From: Aquabacter sp040049275
Lineage (GTDB): Bacteria; Pseudomonadota; Alphaproteobacteria; Rhizobiales; Xanthobacteraceae
Assembly: GCF_040049275.1 (NCBI RefSeq)
Contig: NZ_JBDZDT010000010.1
Span: 147,026-211,025 of the forward strand
DNA length: 64,000 nucleotides
Direction of reading: 5' to 3'
Shown here: positions 1 through 12,716 of the stretch, in pieces
How the letters are laid out: every line of letters begins with the position of its first letter
How positions within the stretch are numbered: position 1 is the stretch's first letter
Position numbers and translations under genes: made by a program
The notes under the pieces: model-generated
What the model was told of the DNA's origin: nothing
Database searches by the model: none
Seen by the model: the letters and a program-made list of their open reading frames with translations, nothing else

Positions 1-277
1 GGCTGCCGAGCCCTTTGCGGTTCATCGAGAACAGCAGCAGCAGATCGAACACGCCCGAGCCGTCCTCGAAGGTGAGGCGCCCGTCCATATAGGCTTCGGC
101 GGCGATGAGTTCGGGATTGAAGAACAGGTCCCGCTCCAGCTTCTCATCCATCAGGCGGACGGTGACCTTCGGTCCGTCCACGCCCGAGCCGAAGACGGTG
201 CGCTCGCCCTTGGCGGTGATGACGGTGAGGGCGCCTTTCTCCACGAAGCGGGAGAGGAGATGAGAAAGGAGGCGCAT
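1..277 (-). CDS. Cyclopropane-fatty-acyl-phospholipid synthase family protein, N-terminal part (runs off the window)
   Basis: Reading leftwards from an ATG at 277, the product starts MRLLSHLLSRFVEKG and continues through LFFNPELIAAEAYMDGRL. That block is typical of the N-terminal region of CFA-synthase-type SAM methyltransferases, which add methylene or methyl groups to unsaturated membrane acyl chains. Only about 92 residues are present; the methyltransferase core lies beyond position 1. The start is supported by AGGAA about 9 bases upstream. Family assignment rests on the N-terminal block alone, so a related SAM-dependent lipid methyltransferase is possible. Confidence 0.75.
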   Translation of the reverse strand, partial: MRLLSHLLSRFVEKGALTVITAKGERTVFGSGVDGPKVTVRLMDEKLERDLFFNPELIAAEAYMDGRLTFEDGSGVFDLLLLFSMNRKGLGS

Positions 278-310
278 CAGGCGGGTTCCTGGAGGCTTGG
301 CGCGGCAGAC

Positions 311-430
311 TCCCTCTCCCGCTTGCGGGGGAGGGCTGGGGAGGGGGCGGTGCCCAAAAAAGCCGAGGCAGGCGACTTGGAGTGGCCGGCTGGCCCCCTC
401 CCTAACCCTCCCCCGCAAGCGGGAGAGGGA
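311..430. repeat. Intergenic palindromic element, CTCTCCC family
   Basis: Two arms rich in CCCTCTCCCGC / GCGGGAGAGGG face each other (about 311-347 and 392-430) and can fold into one long imperfect hairpin; each arm is itself a small hairpin. Related sequences lie at 2519-2632, 19193-19229 and 22773-22891, always between genes. Probably a REP-like dispersed palindrome that may also stop transcription. Confidence 0.7.
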
Positions 431-446
431 ATGTCGCCCGCTCCCA

Positions 447-2474
<2,028 letters not shown>

Positions 2475-2518
2475 GCGTGTCGGTCCCCCGGCGCCTGGCG
2501 CCTATTCTGGTTCGGTTC

Positions 2519-2632
2519 ACCTCTCCCCGAGGGGGAGAGGTCGGCGCCGCAGGCGACGGGTGAGGGGGCTCCGGCCTCTGGGGTGAGGGTCGAACCCCCT
2601 CACCCCAGCCCTCTCCCCCTCGGGGAGAGGGA
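2519..2632. repeat. Intergenic palindromic element, CTCTCCC family
   Basis: Inverted arms of the type CCTCTCCCCGAGGGGGAGAGG (2519-2540) and CCCTCTCCCCCTCGGGGAGAGGG (2609-2632) enclose a second inverted pair, GGTGAGGGGGCT and CCCCCTCACCCC. It sits between the two carboxylase subunit genes, so it may attenuate pccB-to-pccA read-through or stabilise the upstream message. Confidence 0.7.
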
Positions 2633-2647
2633 GCCCACGCATTTTCG

Positions 2648-4180
<1,533 letters not shown>

Positions 4181-4476
4181 GCGCCATCCCCTGGTGCAGC
4201 CTGCGCCGCGTCCAACTCGAATCAGTCTAATGGTGCCTTACGCCGGAGGGAAAGGCCCAGCTTGGTCGTGGCAGGGGCAAAATATGGCGGGAGCGAAGAA
4301 TTCTTTTCGCAAATGCGGGATAGAACCGTGTGTGCCCCCGCTTTGGGGCGGCTCACCTTGAATTACATGAAGATGCCGTTGCGGCGACCAAATCCCGCCA
4401 CGCCTGCGGTGTGGAAAAGCCGCGGATCCCTACGTCAATGGTGGTAGGACGCATCGGCTGGCGGTTGAGAGATAAA
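4181..4476. other. Divergent intergenic region, no gene seen
   Basis: About 300 bases separate pccB (leftward) from the SH3-domain gene (rightward). The stretch is less GC-rich than its neighbours (for example around 4284-4310) and presumably holds the two divergent promoters. I could not place convincing -35/-10 pairs. Open frames crossing it lack ribosome sites. Confidence 0.4.
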
Positions 4477-5439
4477 ATGTTCGCTTCGCGTATTTTGGGT
4501 TTGGTTTTCAGCCTGGGATTCACCTGCGCGGCCACCGCCGCCCTCGCCGTGCCGGGCTACACCACCGGCAATGTGAACATGCGGGCGGGGCCGGATACGG
4601 AATTTCCCCGCGTCACCGTGCTGCCGGCCGGCGTGCCGGTGGAGATTGCGGGGTGCCTCGACAACCAGTCCTGGTGCGACGTGATCTACGGGCCGAACCG
4701 GGGCTGGGTCTATGGCGAGTATCTCGCCTTCTCCTATCAGGGCCGGCGGGTGCTGGTGCCGGAATATGCGCCGCTGATCGGCATCCCCATCATCGGCTTC
4801 AACTTCGGCAATTACTGGGGCAGCTATTATCGCGGCGCGCCCTGGTGGGGGCAGCGGGCCCGCTGGCAATATTTCAATCCGCGCCCGCGCCCCGGCTGGG
4901 GCCGGCCGCCTTCCGGCCCCGGCCCGCGCCCGCCGGGCTGGTGGCGGCCGGGCTATCGGCCCCCGCCGGGCCCGGGTCCCGGCTACCGTCCGCCCGGCTG
5001 GCACGGCGGCCCGCCGCCCGGCGCGCCCGGCTTCGTGGGTCCGCGCCCGGGTTGGCAGGGTGGCCCGCGTCCGGGCTGGAATGGCGGTCCGCCGCCGAAC
5101 GCGAATCCCGGCCGGCCCGGCTGGCAGGGCGGTCAACGTCCCGGGTGGCAGGGCAACCCGCCTCCGCGGGCCAATCCCGGCGGTCCGCGCCCCGGCTGGC
5201 AGGGCCGTCCTCCGACCCAGGCCCATCCCAATCAGCCCCCTAGTCCGCGTCCAGGCTGGCAAGGGGGGCGTTCCCCGGCCGCTCCTGGCGGATCTCCGCC
5301 CAATGCCGGTAGGCCGCCGCAGCCACATCGCATGCCTGCTGGCTTTCAGCAGGCGGCGCCACGGGCGGGCCAGCCCGCACCCAATGCGAGGTCTCATGCG
5401 TGCAGACCGACGCCGCAGAATCCGTGTCCGCCGCGATGA
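4477..5439 (+). CDS. Secreted SH3-domain protein with a proline/glycine-rich RPGWQGG repeat tail
   Basis: The 320-residue protein starts at ATG 4477, chosen because a signal peptide (MFASRILGLVFSLGFTCAA...ALA) begins there. A bacterial SH3 (SH3_3) domain follows, roughly residues 27-85, with the usual N-V-N-M-R-A-G-P motif (GNVNMRAGPDTEFP), WCDV and GWVYGEYL. A short hydrophobic stretch (LIGIPIIGFNFGNYWG) precedes a low-complexity tail made of many RPGWQGG-like units. The SH3 part probably binds cell-wall peptide or another envelope ligand. The tail function is unknown. It stands alone with no clear operon partners. Confidence 0.85.
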   Translation: MFASRILGLVFSLGFTCAATAALAVPGYTTGNVNMRAGPDTEFPRVTVLPAGVPVEIAGCLDNQSWCDVIYGPNRGWVYGEYLAFSYQGRRVLVPEYAPLIGIPIIGFNFGNYWGSYYRGAPWWGQRARWQYFNPRPRPGWGRPPSGPGPRPPGWWRPGYRPPPGPGPGYRPPGWHGGPPPGAPGFVGPRPGWQGGPRPGWNGGPPPNANPGRPGWQGGQRPGWQGNPPPRANPGGPRPGWQGRPPTQAHPNQPPSPRPGWQGGRSPAAPGGSPPNAGRPPQPHRMPAGFQQAAPRAGQPAPNARSHACRPTPQNPCPPR

Positions 5440-5479
5440 TAACGTGCCGCGCCCTTCCCACGAGGGGCGCGGCGCTCTA

Positions 5480-6850
5480 ATGGCTTGCGCCATGTTCGCC
5501 TCATCCGCAGCCCCCATCTTCCGCTTCGCGCCCTCGCCCACCGGCCTCATCCATGTGGGCAATGTCCGCACCGCGCTTCTCAACGCGCTCCTGGCGCGGC
5601 GCGCGGGCGGCACCTTCATCCTGCGCTATGACGACACCGACGTCGCCCGCTCGCGGGAAGAGTTCGCCCACGCCATCGCCGAAGACCTCGACTGGCTCGG
5701 CATTCCCCCCGACAGGGTGGAGCGCCAGTCCGCGCGCCTGCCCATCTATGGGGCGGCGGCGGAGCGGCTGAAGGCGGCGGGCCGGCTCTATCCCGCCTAT
5801 GAGACCGAGGCGGAGCTGGACCTGAAGCGCGGCCTCCAGCGCGCGCGGGGCCTGCCGCCGGTCTATGACCGCGCCGCTCTGGCGCTCACCGACGCCGACC
5901 GCGCGCGTCTGGAAGCGGAGGGCCGCAAGCCCCATTGGCGCTTCAAGCTCGACCACCGCGTCATCTCCTGGGACGACGGCGTACGCGGGCCGCAGAATCT
6001 GGATACGGCGAGCCTGTCGGACCCCGTTCTGGTGCGGGAGGACGGCACGTTCCTCTATACGCTGTGCTCGGTGGTGGACGATCTCGATTTCGGCATCACC
6101 GACGTGGTGCGCGGCGAGGACCATGTCTCCAACACCGCGGTGCAGGTGGAGATTTTCGAGGCCCTGGGCGGACACGCGCCCCGCTTCGCGCACCACAACC
6201 TATTGACGCTGCCGAGCGGGGAGGGGCTCTCCAAGCGCCTCGGCCATCTCTCCGTCCGCGCCCTGCGCGAGGCGGGGCAGGAGGCGCTGGCGGTGGCCGC
6301 CGCCGCCGTTCTGGTGGGCACCTCCGAGGCGCTGGCGCCGGTGGAGAGCCTTCAGGCGCTGGCCGCCAAGGTGGACCTCTCCCACATCTCCCGCGCCCCC
6401 GCGCGGTTCGATCCGGAGGAGCTTTCCGCCCTCACCGCCCGCACCCTGCACTATCTGCCCTATGAGGCAGTGGCGCACCGGCTGGAGAATGCCGGTATCG
6501 GCGGCGGCGCGGCATTCTGGCTGGCGGTGCGCGGCAATCTCTCGCGTTTCGCCGAGGCGCTGGACTGGTGGGAGATCGTGGAGACGCCGCGGCTCGGGCT
6601 TGTCGCGTCGGAAGATGCCGAATTCCTCGCCGCCGCCGGCGATGCGCTGCCGCCCGAGCCCTGGGGCGCGGACACCTACGGCGCCTGGATCGCCGCCCTG
6701 AAATCCGCCAGCGGCCGCAGCGGAAAGGCCCTGTTCCGGCCATTGCGCCTCGCGCTCACGGGCCAGGAGAAGGGGCCGGAACTGGCCGCCTTGCTGCCGC
6801 TCATGGGCCGCCGCCGCGTTCTTGCCCGCTTGCGGGGGGAGGTTGGCTGA
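5480..6850 (+). CDS. gltX: Glutamyl-tRNA synthetase (class I)
   Basis: This 456-residue cytosolic enzyme charges tRNA with glutamate. It begins FRFAPSPTGLIHVGNVRTAL, with HVGN standing in for the HIGH signature, and shows GLSKRLG as the KMSKS-type loop. The full length, including an all-helical anticodon-binding region, separates it from the shorter GluQ-RS enzymes of about 300 residues. Many alphaproteobacteria carry two GltX copies, one of which prefers tRNA-Gln; which copy this is cannot be decided here. ATG 5480 follows GAGGGG; ATG 5492 is an alternative start. Confidence 0.92.
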   Translation: MACAMFASSAAPIFRFAPSPTGLIHVGNVRTALLNALLARRAGGTFILRYDDTDVARSREEFAHAIAEDLDWLGIPPDRVERQSARLPIYGAAAERLKAAGRLYPAYETEAELDLKRGLQRARGLPPVYDRAALALTDADRARLEAEGRKPHWRFKLDHRVISWDDGVRGPQNLDTASLSDPVLVREDGTFLYTLCSVVDDLDFGITDVVRGEDHVSNTAVQVEIFEALGGHAPRFAHHNLLTLPSGEGLSKRLGHLSVRALREAGQEALAVAAAAVLVGTSEALAPVESLQALAAKVDLSHISRAPARFDPEELSALTARTLHYLPYEAVAHRLENAGIGGGAAFWLAVRGNLSRFAEALDWWEIVETPRLGLVASEDAEFLAAAGDALPPEPWGADTYGAWIAALKSASGRSGKALFRPLRLALTGQEKGPELAALLPLMGRRRVLARLRGEVG

Positions 6851-6890
6851 TTGCACGGCCGTGGGGGCGCGGCCACATCGGGACACCGAA

Positions 6891-7298
6891 ATGAAACGCG
6901 CTGTCTGTGCCGCCATCTTCCTCCTCTTCGCCGCCGCGCCCTCCCGTGCGGAAGAGCCAGCCGACCGCCCGGCCCAGGCGATGGGCTGGTACGGCGGCGA
7001 ATACCAAGCGTGCGGCGCAAAGACCTCCACGCCGGAGATCGCCGGCTGCATCAATGACCTTGCCGCAAAATGGGACCAGCGGCTCAACACCGCCTATCAG
7101 GCCCTGATGACGAGCCAGACGCCGGATCAGAAGGAGCGGTTGCGCATCGCCGAGCGGGACTGGCTGCAGTTCCGCAACGCCAATTGCGACTTCTACCTGA
7201 ACGTCCAGGGCACCATCGCGAACATTAAATATGCCGAATGCAAAAGGGTGCTGACGGCCCAGCGGACCATCGAGCTGGAGACCGAGGCAAGGCCCTAG
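6891..7298 (+). CDS. LprI-family (DUF1311) secreted protein
   Basis: The 135-residue protein has a cleavable signal peptide (MKRAVCAAIFLLFAAAPSRAEE). The LprI N-terminal domain follows, with four cysteines (YQACG, AGCIND, NANCDF, AECKR) and the usual KERLRIAERDWLQFRNANC core. Family members are periplasmic and some inhibit lysozyme; the role of this one is unproven. The start is placed at ATG 6891 because upstream in-frame residues do not resemble a leader. Confidence 0.85.
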   Translation: MKRAVCAAIFLLFAAAPSRAEEPADRPAQAMGWYGGEYQACGAKTSTPEIAGCINDLAAKWDQRLNTAYQALMTSQTPDQKERLRIAERDWLQFRNANCDFYLNVQGTIANIKYAECKRVLTAQRTIELETEARP

Positions 7299-7330
7299 GC
7301 TGACCGCTATCAGGCGCCCTCAGTACGTCC

Positions 7331-7423
7331 GTCATGCCCGGGCTTGTCCCGGGCATCCACGTCTACTCGTTTGCTGCTTCCCTGCGGAGCCACGTGGATG
7401 GCCGGGACAAGCCCGGGCATGAC
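7331..7423. repeat. Intergenic palindromic element, GTCATGCCCGGGC family
   Basis: The left arm GTCATGCCCGGGCTTGTCCC (7331-7350) is mirrored by GGGACAAGCCCGGGCATGAC (7404-7423), and the CCACG/CGTGG edges extend the inverted repeat inwards. The same type occurs at 15006-15100, as a fragment at 22728-22750 and as a minimal hairpin at 42590-42617. This is a dispersed intergenic repeat of the GGCATGACC type common in this bacterial group. Confidence 0.75.
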
Positions 7424-7537
7424 ACTGGTTCGTTCGCTCTGTCCGGATTGAATGTCGAGACAGCCCAATCCCCCCGGTGTCGCGGCCGCCCGTCCTCGGG
7501 CATAAAGCGCGCCTCGGATGCGGGGAGGGGGATTCGC

Positions 7538-7999
7538 ATGAGCGCCGACGCCAGGATCGAAGTCCGTGCCGTGGAGCGGAGCGATCATGCGGCATGGCTG
7601 CCTTTGTGGCGCGCCTATCAGGCGTTCTACGATATCGCCATGCCGCCCGACGTCTCCGAGCTGACATGGTCCCGCATGCTGGACGCCGCCGAGCCCATCT
7701 CCGGCGCGCTGGCATGGCAAGGCCCCGCCGCCGTGGGCCTCGTCCATTATCTGGAGCACCGCTCCACCTGGAGCGCGGCCAATGTCTGCTATCTCCAGGA
7801 CCTGTTCGTGTCGCCCGATGCGCGCGGCGGCGGCATCGGTCGCGGGCTGATCGCCCACGTCTATGAGGCGGCCGACCGCAAGGGCTATGCGGAGGTCTAT
7901 TGGCTGACCCACGAGACCAATGCGACGGCGCGGAAGCTCTACGACCAAGTGGCCGAGCGCACCGGCTTCCTGCATTACGCGCGCGCCCCGGCCCCCTGA
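7538..7999 (+). CDS. GNAT-family N-acetyltransferase
   Basis: The 153-residue protein starts at ATG 7538 after a strong purine-rich site (GGGGAGGGGGAT). The acetyl-CoA-binding motif A reads LQDLFVSPDARGGGIGRGLI, followed by a helix and VYWLTHETNATARKLYD, the usual motif-B pattern. It transfers an acetyl group from acetyl-CoA to an unidentified amine. It is a lone gene ahead of uvrB, and the palindromic element upstream separates it from the LprI gene. Confidence 0.87.
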   Translation: MSADARIEVRAVERSDHAAWLPLWRAYQAFYDIAMPPDVSELTWSRMLDAAEPISGALAWQGPAAVGLVHYLEHRSTWSAANVCYLQDLFVSPDARGGGIGRGLIAHVYEAADRKGYAEVYWLTHETNATARKLYDQVAERTGFLHYARAPAP

Positions 8000-8078
8000 C
8001 GCTGGGCGAAGCGCATCAAGGCGGGGATGCCGCGCCCGCAGTCTTCCCTCCCGCCGCCTCCGCCCCCATATTGGCGCC

Positions 8079-10682
8079 ATGGCCAAAGCATCCCGTCCCG
8101 GCAAGCTCGGTGAGCGCTCGCAGCGCCACTTCGAGCCTGCGCCGCTCCAGACCCTCGATCCCGCCCTTGCCGCCTCGCTCGGCCTGACGCCGGGCGACCT
8201 CGGCGAATTCGAATCCGCCGGCGCCTCCGCCACCGTGGCGGCGCTGTCGCGGCTGATCGAGACGGGCCGCCCGGAGGTCAACGGCCAGACCTGGATGCCC
8301 CACCGCCCGCCGCGCCCGGAAAAGAGCGAGGGCGGCATCCGCTTCGAGATGAAGAGCGATTTCAAGCCCTCCGGCGACCAGCCCCAGGCCATTGCCGAGC
8401 TGTCCGCCCAGGCGCGGGCGCAAGAAAAGGACCAGGTGCTCCTCGGCGTTACCGGCTCGGGCAAGACCTTCACCATGGCCAAGGTGATCGAGGAATTGCA
8501 GCGCCCCGCCATCGTGCTCGCGCCCAACAAGACGCTTGCGGCGCAGCTCTATGGGGAGTTCAAGAGCTTCTTCCCCGACAATGCGGTGGAGTATTTCGTT
8601 TCCTATTACGATTACTACCAGCCGGAAGCCTACGTCCCGCGCACCGACACCTATATCGAGAAGGAATCCTCCATCAACGAGCAGATCGACCGCATGCGCC
8701 ATTCGGCGACGCGGTCTTTGCTGGAGCGGGACGACGTGATCATCGTCGCCTCGGTCTCGTGCATTTACGGCATCGGCTCGGTGGAGACCTATTCCTCCAT
8801 GACCTTCAAGCTGGAGGTGGGCGAGCGCATCGACCAGCGCCAGCTCATCGCCGACCTCGTGGCGCTCCAGTACAAGCGCATCCAGTCCGATTTCGGCCGC
8901 GGCACCTTCCGGGTACGGGGCGACAGCGTGGAGATCTTCCCGGCCCATTATGAGGACCGGGCGTGGCGCGTCTCTTTGTTCGGCGACGAGGTGGAGAGCA
9001 TCGCCGAGTTCGACCCGCTCACCGGCCACAAGACCGGCGACATGAAGAGCGTGAAGGTCTACGCCTCCTCGCATTATGTGACGCCCCGGCCGACCCTGAT
9101 CCAGGCCATTTCAGGCATCAAGAACGAGCTGCGCCTCAGGCTCGACGAACTGAACAAGATGGGCCGCCTGCTGGAGGCCCAGCGCCTGGAGCAGCGCACC
9201 CGCTACGATCTGGAGATGATGGAGGCGACGGGCAGCTGCGCCGGCATCGAGAACTATTCCCGCTGGCTCACGGGCCGGAAGCCCGGCGAGCCGCCGCCGA
9301 CTTTGTTCGAATATGTGCCGGACAACGCCCTCGTCTTCACCGATGAGAGCCACGTCACCATTCCGCAGATCGGCGCCATGTATCGCGGCGACTTTCGCCG
9401 CAAGGCGACGCTGGCGGAATACGGCTTCCGCCTGCCCTCCTGCATGGACAACCGGCCCCTGCGCTTCGAGGAATGGGACGCCATGCGGCCCCAGACCGTC
9501 CATGTCTCCGCCACCCCCGGCACGTGGGAGATGGACCGCACAGGCGGCGTCTTCGTGGAGCAGGTGATCCGCCCGACTGGCCTCATTGACCCGCCCGTGG
9601 AGGTGCGCCCCGCCCGCACCCAGGTGGACGACCTCTTGGGCGAGGTGCGGGCCGTGACGGCGCAGGGCTATCGCACGCTCGTCACCGTGCTCACCAAGCG
9701 CATGGCCGAGGACCTGACCGAATACCTGCACGAGAACGGCGTGCGCGTGCGCTACATGCATTCGGACATCGACACCATCGAGCGCATCGAGATCCTGCGG
9801 GACCTGCGCCTCGGGGCGTTCGACGTGCTGGTGGGCATCAACCTGCTGCGCGAGGGCCTCGACATCCCGGAGTGCGGGCTCGTCGCCATTCTGGACGCCG
9901 ACAAGGAAGGCTTCCTGCGCTCGGAGACCTCGCTGATCCAGACCATCGGCCGCGCGGCTCGAAACGTGGACGGACGGGTGATCCTCTATGCCGATAACGA
10001 GACCGGCTCCATGCAGCGCGCCATGGCGGAGACCACCCGCCGGCGCGAGAAGCAGCTCGCCTACAATGCCGAGCACGGCATCACGCCGGAGAGCGTGAAG
10101 AAGGCCATCGGCGACATTCTCGGCTCGGTCTATGAGCGCGATCATGTGCAGGTGGATGCGGGCCTCGCCGAGGAAGGCGCCGCCTTCGGCCACAACCTCA
10201 AGGCGGTGATGGCGGACCTGGAGAAGCGCATGCGCGCCGCCGCCGCCGACCTCGATTTCGAGCAGGCCGCGCGCCTGCGCGACGAGATCAAGCGCCTCCA
10301 GGCCACCGAGCTGGCGCTGATCGACGATCCCATGGCCCGCCAGGAAGCGGTGGACGACAAGACCGGCGGCTTCCGCGGCCCGAAGAAATACGGCCGCGCC
10401 GCCAACCTGCCCCCATCCGCCAAGGGGAAGGGCCGCCGCGCGCCTTCATCCGAGGGCGAGGCCAAGGAAGATGACGGCTTCATTCCCTCCCGCCAGCGCG
10501 GGCCGGACGAGACCCCGCTTGCCGCCCCGCGCCCGTCTGCCAAGGTCGCCAAGCCCTCGCTGGACGACATGGGGCCGGGCACGGACCGGGCGGAGCCCAT
10601 GTCCGTGCTGGACTATCAGCCGCGCCCGCGGCCCGACCCCGGGACGAAGGGGTACAGGAAAGGCGGGCGGCGGAAGGGGTGA
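8079..10682 (+). CDS. uvrB: Excinuclease ABC subunit B
   Basis: The 867-residue DNA-repair helicase-like subunit loads onto damage with UvrA and positions UvrC. It has an N-terminal alphaproteobacterial extension of about 90 residues, Walker A (LGVTGSGKTFT), the beta-hairpin region (YYDYYQPEAY), the DEAD-like DESHVT box, motif VI (QTIGRAARN) and a C-terminal UVR motif (DLEKRMRAAAADLDFEQAARLRDEIK) followed by a disordered basic tail. ATG 8079 (MAKASRPGK) fits the family start; the frame remains open upstream only because it overlaps the acetyltransferase gene. Confidence 0.96.
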   Translation: MAKASRPGKLGERSQRHFEPAPLQTLDPALAASLGLTPGDLGEFESAGASATVAALSRLIETGRPEVNGQTWMPHRPPRPEKSEGGIRFEMKSDFKPSGDQPQAIAELSAQARAQEKDQVLLGVTGSGKTFTMAKVIEELQRPAIVLAPNKTLAAQLYGEFKSFFPDNAVEYFVSYYDYYQPEAYVPRTDTYIEKESSINEQIDRMRHSATRSLLERDDVIIVASVSCIYGIGSVETYSSMTFKLEVGERIDQRQLIADLVALQYKRIQSDFGRGTFRVRGDSVEIFPAHYEDRAWRVSLFGDEVESIAEFDPLTGHKTGDMKSVKVYASSHYVTPRPTLIQAISGIKNELRLRLDELNKMGRLLEAQRLEQRTRYDLEMMEATGSCAGIENYSRWLTGRKPGEPPPTLFEYVPDNALVFTDESHVTIPQIGAMYRGDFRRKATLAEYGFRLPSCMDNRPLRFEEWDAMRPQTVHVSATPGTWEMDRTGGVFVEQVIRPTGLIDPPVEVRPARTQVDDLLGEVRAVTAQGYRTLVTVLTKRMAEDLTEYLHENGVRVRYMHSDIDTIERIEILRDLRLGAFDVLVGINLLREGLDIPECGLVAILDADKEGFLRSETSLIQTIGRAARNVDGRVILYADNETGSMQRAMAETTRRREKQLAYNAEHGITPESVKKAIGDILGSVYERDHVQVDAGLAEEGAAFGHNLKAVMADLEKRMRAAAADLDFEQAARLRDEIKRLQATELALIDDPMARQEAVDDKTGGFRGPKKYGRAANLPPSAKGKGRRAPSSEGEAKEDDGFIPSRQRGPDETPLAAPRPSAKVAKPSLDDMGPGTDRAEPMSVLDYQPRPRPDPGTKGYRKGGRRKG

Positions 10683-10832
10683 GGTCACAGGCGCGATCAT
10701 CCAGCCGGCGAATTCGCGCACCTTCCGTTTCGGTACATAGATAAGCCTGAATCAGGCTCCTCTATCCCGCACGGCATCGCTTCGGGAGCCGCTTTTCGCG
10801 GCGCTGGCGAGCCTGAATTGCGGGGGGCCGGC

Positions 10833-11711
10833 GTGACGGCGACGCGGATACGTTTCTGCGGCATTTTTTGTGCCGCCTTCACACCCTTTCTGATGGCCGG
10901 GTGTGCGACGGCGCCCCTGGATGAGGCCGGGTCTCTCGCCTCCTATACGGACCTTGCACAGGCTGACGGCCTCCTGGCCAAGTCGAAGCTGCGCATCGAC
11001 AAGGAGGCCGTCCTTGCCGCGCGGACGGTGCGTCTCGTGCCGACCGTCTTTTCCGATACGGCACGCCGGGACACGATCACCGAGGATCAGCGCAGGCTCG
11101 TCACCAATGCGGTGGACCGTTCGCTGTGCGCCGGCCTCAGCGAGCGGTTCCAGGTGGTGGCCCCATCGGAGAGCGCCGATCTCACCGTGCACGCGGTGGT
11201 CACCAACATGACCCCGACAGACGAAAAAGCCGTGGCGGCGACAAAGCTCGCGTCCGTCGCCAAGTCGGTCCTTCTGCCGGGGATCCCGGTTCCCACGCCG
11301 CGCATCCCCATCGGCCTGGGCAGCCTCTCCATGGAGGGGGAAGCGAAGGGCCGGGACGGTCGGCAGGAGGCCGCCATGGTCTGGGGCCGGGGCGCCACTT
11401 TCCTCTCGGGTTCGGCGCGGGTCTCGACCTCCGGCGATGCGTATGAACTGGCGAGCGCCTTTGGCGACGACTTCAGCAAGCTTCTGGTGAAGGGAGAGAG
11501 CCCGTTCAAGAGCCTGTCCGGCCCGCCATCCATGGAGCGCCTTCAGTCCTGGGCCGGCGGGGCGCCCAAATATGCCGCTTGCGAGGCGTTCGGGCGGGAG
11601 CAGGGCGTCACCGGGCTGGTGAGCGGCGCCATGGGGCTGCCGCCCGAATGGACGGACAAGGGGAGCGGCGCAGGCGTCGTCGCCGCGGCTCCCGCCCCCG
11701 CCGAGCCCTGA
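10833..11711 (+). CDS. DUF3313-type lipoprotein
   Basis: The 292-residue product starts at GTG 10833, nine bases after GGGGGG, with a lipoprotein signal ending LMAGC. The body (TVRLVPTVFSD, VTNAVDRSLCAGLSERFQVV, ADLTVHAVVTNM) resembles the DUF3313 family of outer-membrane-anchored proteins of unknown function. The C-terminal third is specific to this gene. It is predicted to sit in the periplasm or outer membrane. No partner genes are evident. Confidence 0.72.
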   Translation: MTATRIRFCGIFCAAFTPFLMAGCATAPLDEAGSLASYTDLAQADGLLAKSKLRIDKEAVLAARTVRLVPTVFSDTARRDTITEDQRRLVTNAVDRSLCAGLSERFQVVAPSESADLTVHAVVTNMTPTDEKAVAATKLASVAKSVLLPGIPVPTPRIPIGLGSLSMEGEAKGRDGRQEAAMVWGRGATFLSGSARVSTSGDAYELASAFGDDFSKLLVKGESPFKSLSGPPSMERLQSWAGGAPKYAACEAFGREQGVTGLVSGAMGLPPEWTDKGSGAGVVAAAPAPAEP

Positions 11712-11831
11712 GCGACAGGCACGCTCATTGGGGGGCTTTCGTTCTCCCGACATCTGGCGACTGGTAGGCTGGCGCACGCGCGCCTATCCTCACGCGCACA
11801 GGCCAGCTCTAGCCGGCGACGGGAGATCAGC

Positions 11832-12713
11832 GTGCATCATCAAGGTCCAGTCTTCTCCCCCGCCTCCGAAGGTTCCGGCGGCGGCATCGAGAGCCGTTTT
11901 GCCGAAGTGAACGGCGTGCGGCTGCATTACCTCGTTGCCGGGCAGGGCGATCCGGTGCTGTTGCTGCACGGCTATGCGCAGACCAGCCACATGTGGCGCC
12001 CGCTGATAGCCGAGCTGGCGAAGACCCACACGGTGATCGCGCCTGATCTGCGCGGCTTCGGCGAGAGCGCCAAGCCCGAAGGCGGATACGACAAGAAGAC
12101 CCTGGCGCAGGACGTTCACGCCCTCATGGCCTCTCTCGGCCATGCGCGCTTCGGCCTTGCGGGCCACGATATCGGGCTGATGGTGGCTTATGCCTATGCC
12201 GCGCAATATCCCGAAGAGGTGAGCCGCATCGCGCTGATGGACGCCTTCCTGCCCGGCGTCGGCGATTGGACCACGGTGTGGCTCATGCGCGACCTCTGGC
12301 ACTTCCACTTCTACGGCAAGACGCCCCTCGCCCTCGTGGAGGGCCGGGAGCGCATCTATTTCGAGCACTTCTGGAACGACTTCGCCGCCGACCCGGAAAA
12401 ATCCGTCTCCGAGGCTGATCGGCAATTCTATGCGGCCGAATATGCGCGGCCGGGCGGCATGCGCGCGGGCTTCGAGGTGTTCCGCGCCTTTGCTCAAGAC
12501 GCTGAGGATTTCGCCGGCTTCGCCAAGACCAAGCTGAAGATGCCCATGCTGGTGCTCGCGGGCGAGAAGGCCTCGGGCACCTTCCTGATCGATCAGGGCC
12601 GCCTTGTCGCGGAGACCGTCGAAGGGGTGGTGGTGGAGGGCTCCGGCCACTGGCTCATGGACGAGGCGCGGGACAAGGTGGTGCCGAAGCTGGTGTCGTT
12701 CTTCGGGAAATGA
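11832..12713 (+). CDS. Alpha/beta hydrolase, epoxide hydrolase / haloacetate dehalogenase type
   Basis: The 293-residue protein has the alpha/beta hydrolase oxyanion motif (LLLHGYAQTSHMW), DLRGFGES, the nucleophile elbow GHDIG with aspartate instead of serine, and a C-terminal catalytic histidine (GSGHWLMDE). An aspartate nucleophile points to soluble epoxide hydrolases or fluoroacetate/haloalkane dehalogenases rather than esterases. The substrate cannot be assigned. It starts with GTG at 11832 after GGGAGA. It ends three bases before the converging DUF930 gene. Confidence 0.87.
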   Translation: MHHQGPVFSPASEGSGGGIESRFAEVNGVRLHYLVAGQGDPVLLLHGYAQTSHMWRPLIAELAKTHTVIAPDLRGFGESAKPEGGYDKKTLAQDVHALMASLGHARFGLAGHDIGLMVAYAYAAQYPEEVSRIALMDAFLPGVGDWTTVWLMRDLWHFHFYGKTPLALVEGRERIYFEHFWNDFAADPEKSVSEADRQFYAAEYARPGGMRAGFEVFRAFAQDAEDFAGFAKTKLKMPMLVLAGEKASGTFLIDQGRLVAETVEGVVVEGSGHWLMDEARDKVVPKLVSFFGK

Positions 12714-12716
12714 CGC

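Noticed and set aside
4870..5290. Regularly spaced repeats that might be a CRISPR or minisatellite
   Set aside because: The repeats are in frame and encode RPGWQGG units of a secreted protein; unit length and divergence do not fit CRISPR repeats and spacers. No CRISPR array was seen anywhere in the window.
5060..5479. N-terminal extension of the glutamyl-tRNA synthetase frame
   Set aside because: The extension reads through the SH3 protein repeats in another phase; the enzyme family starts at the FRFAPSPTG motif, just after ATG 5480.
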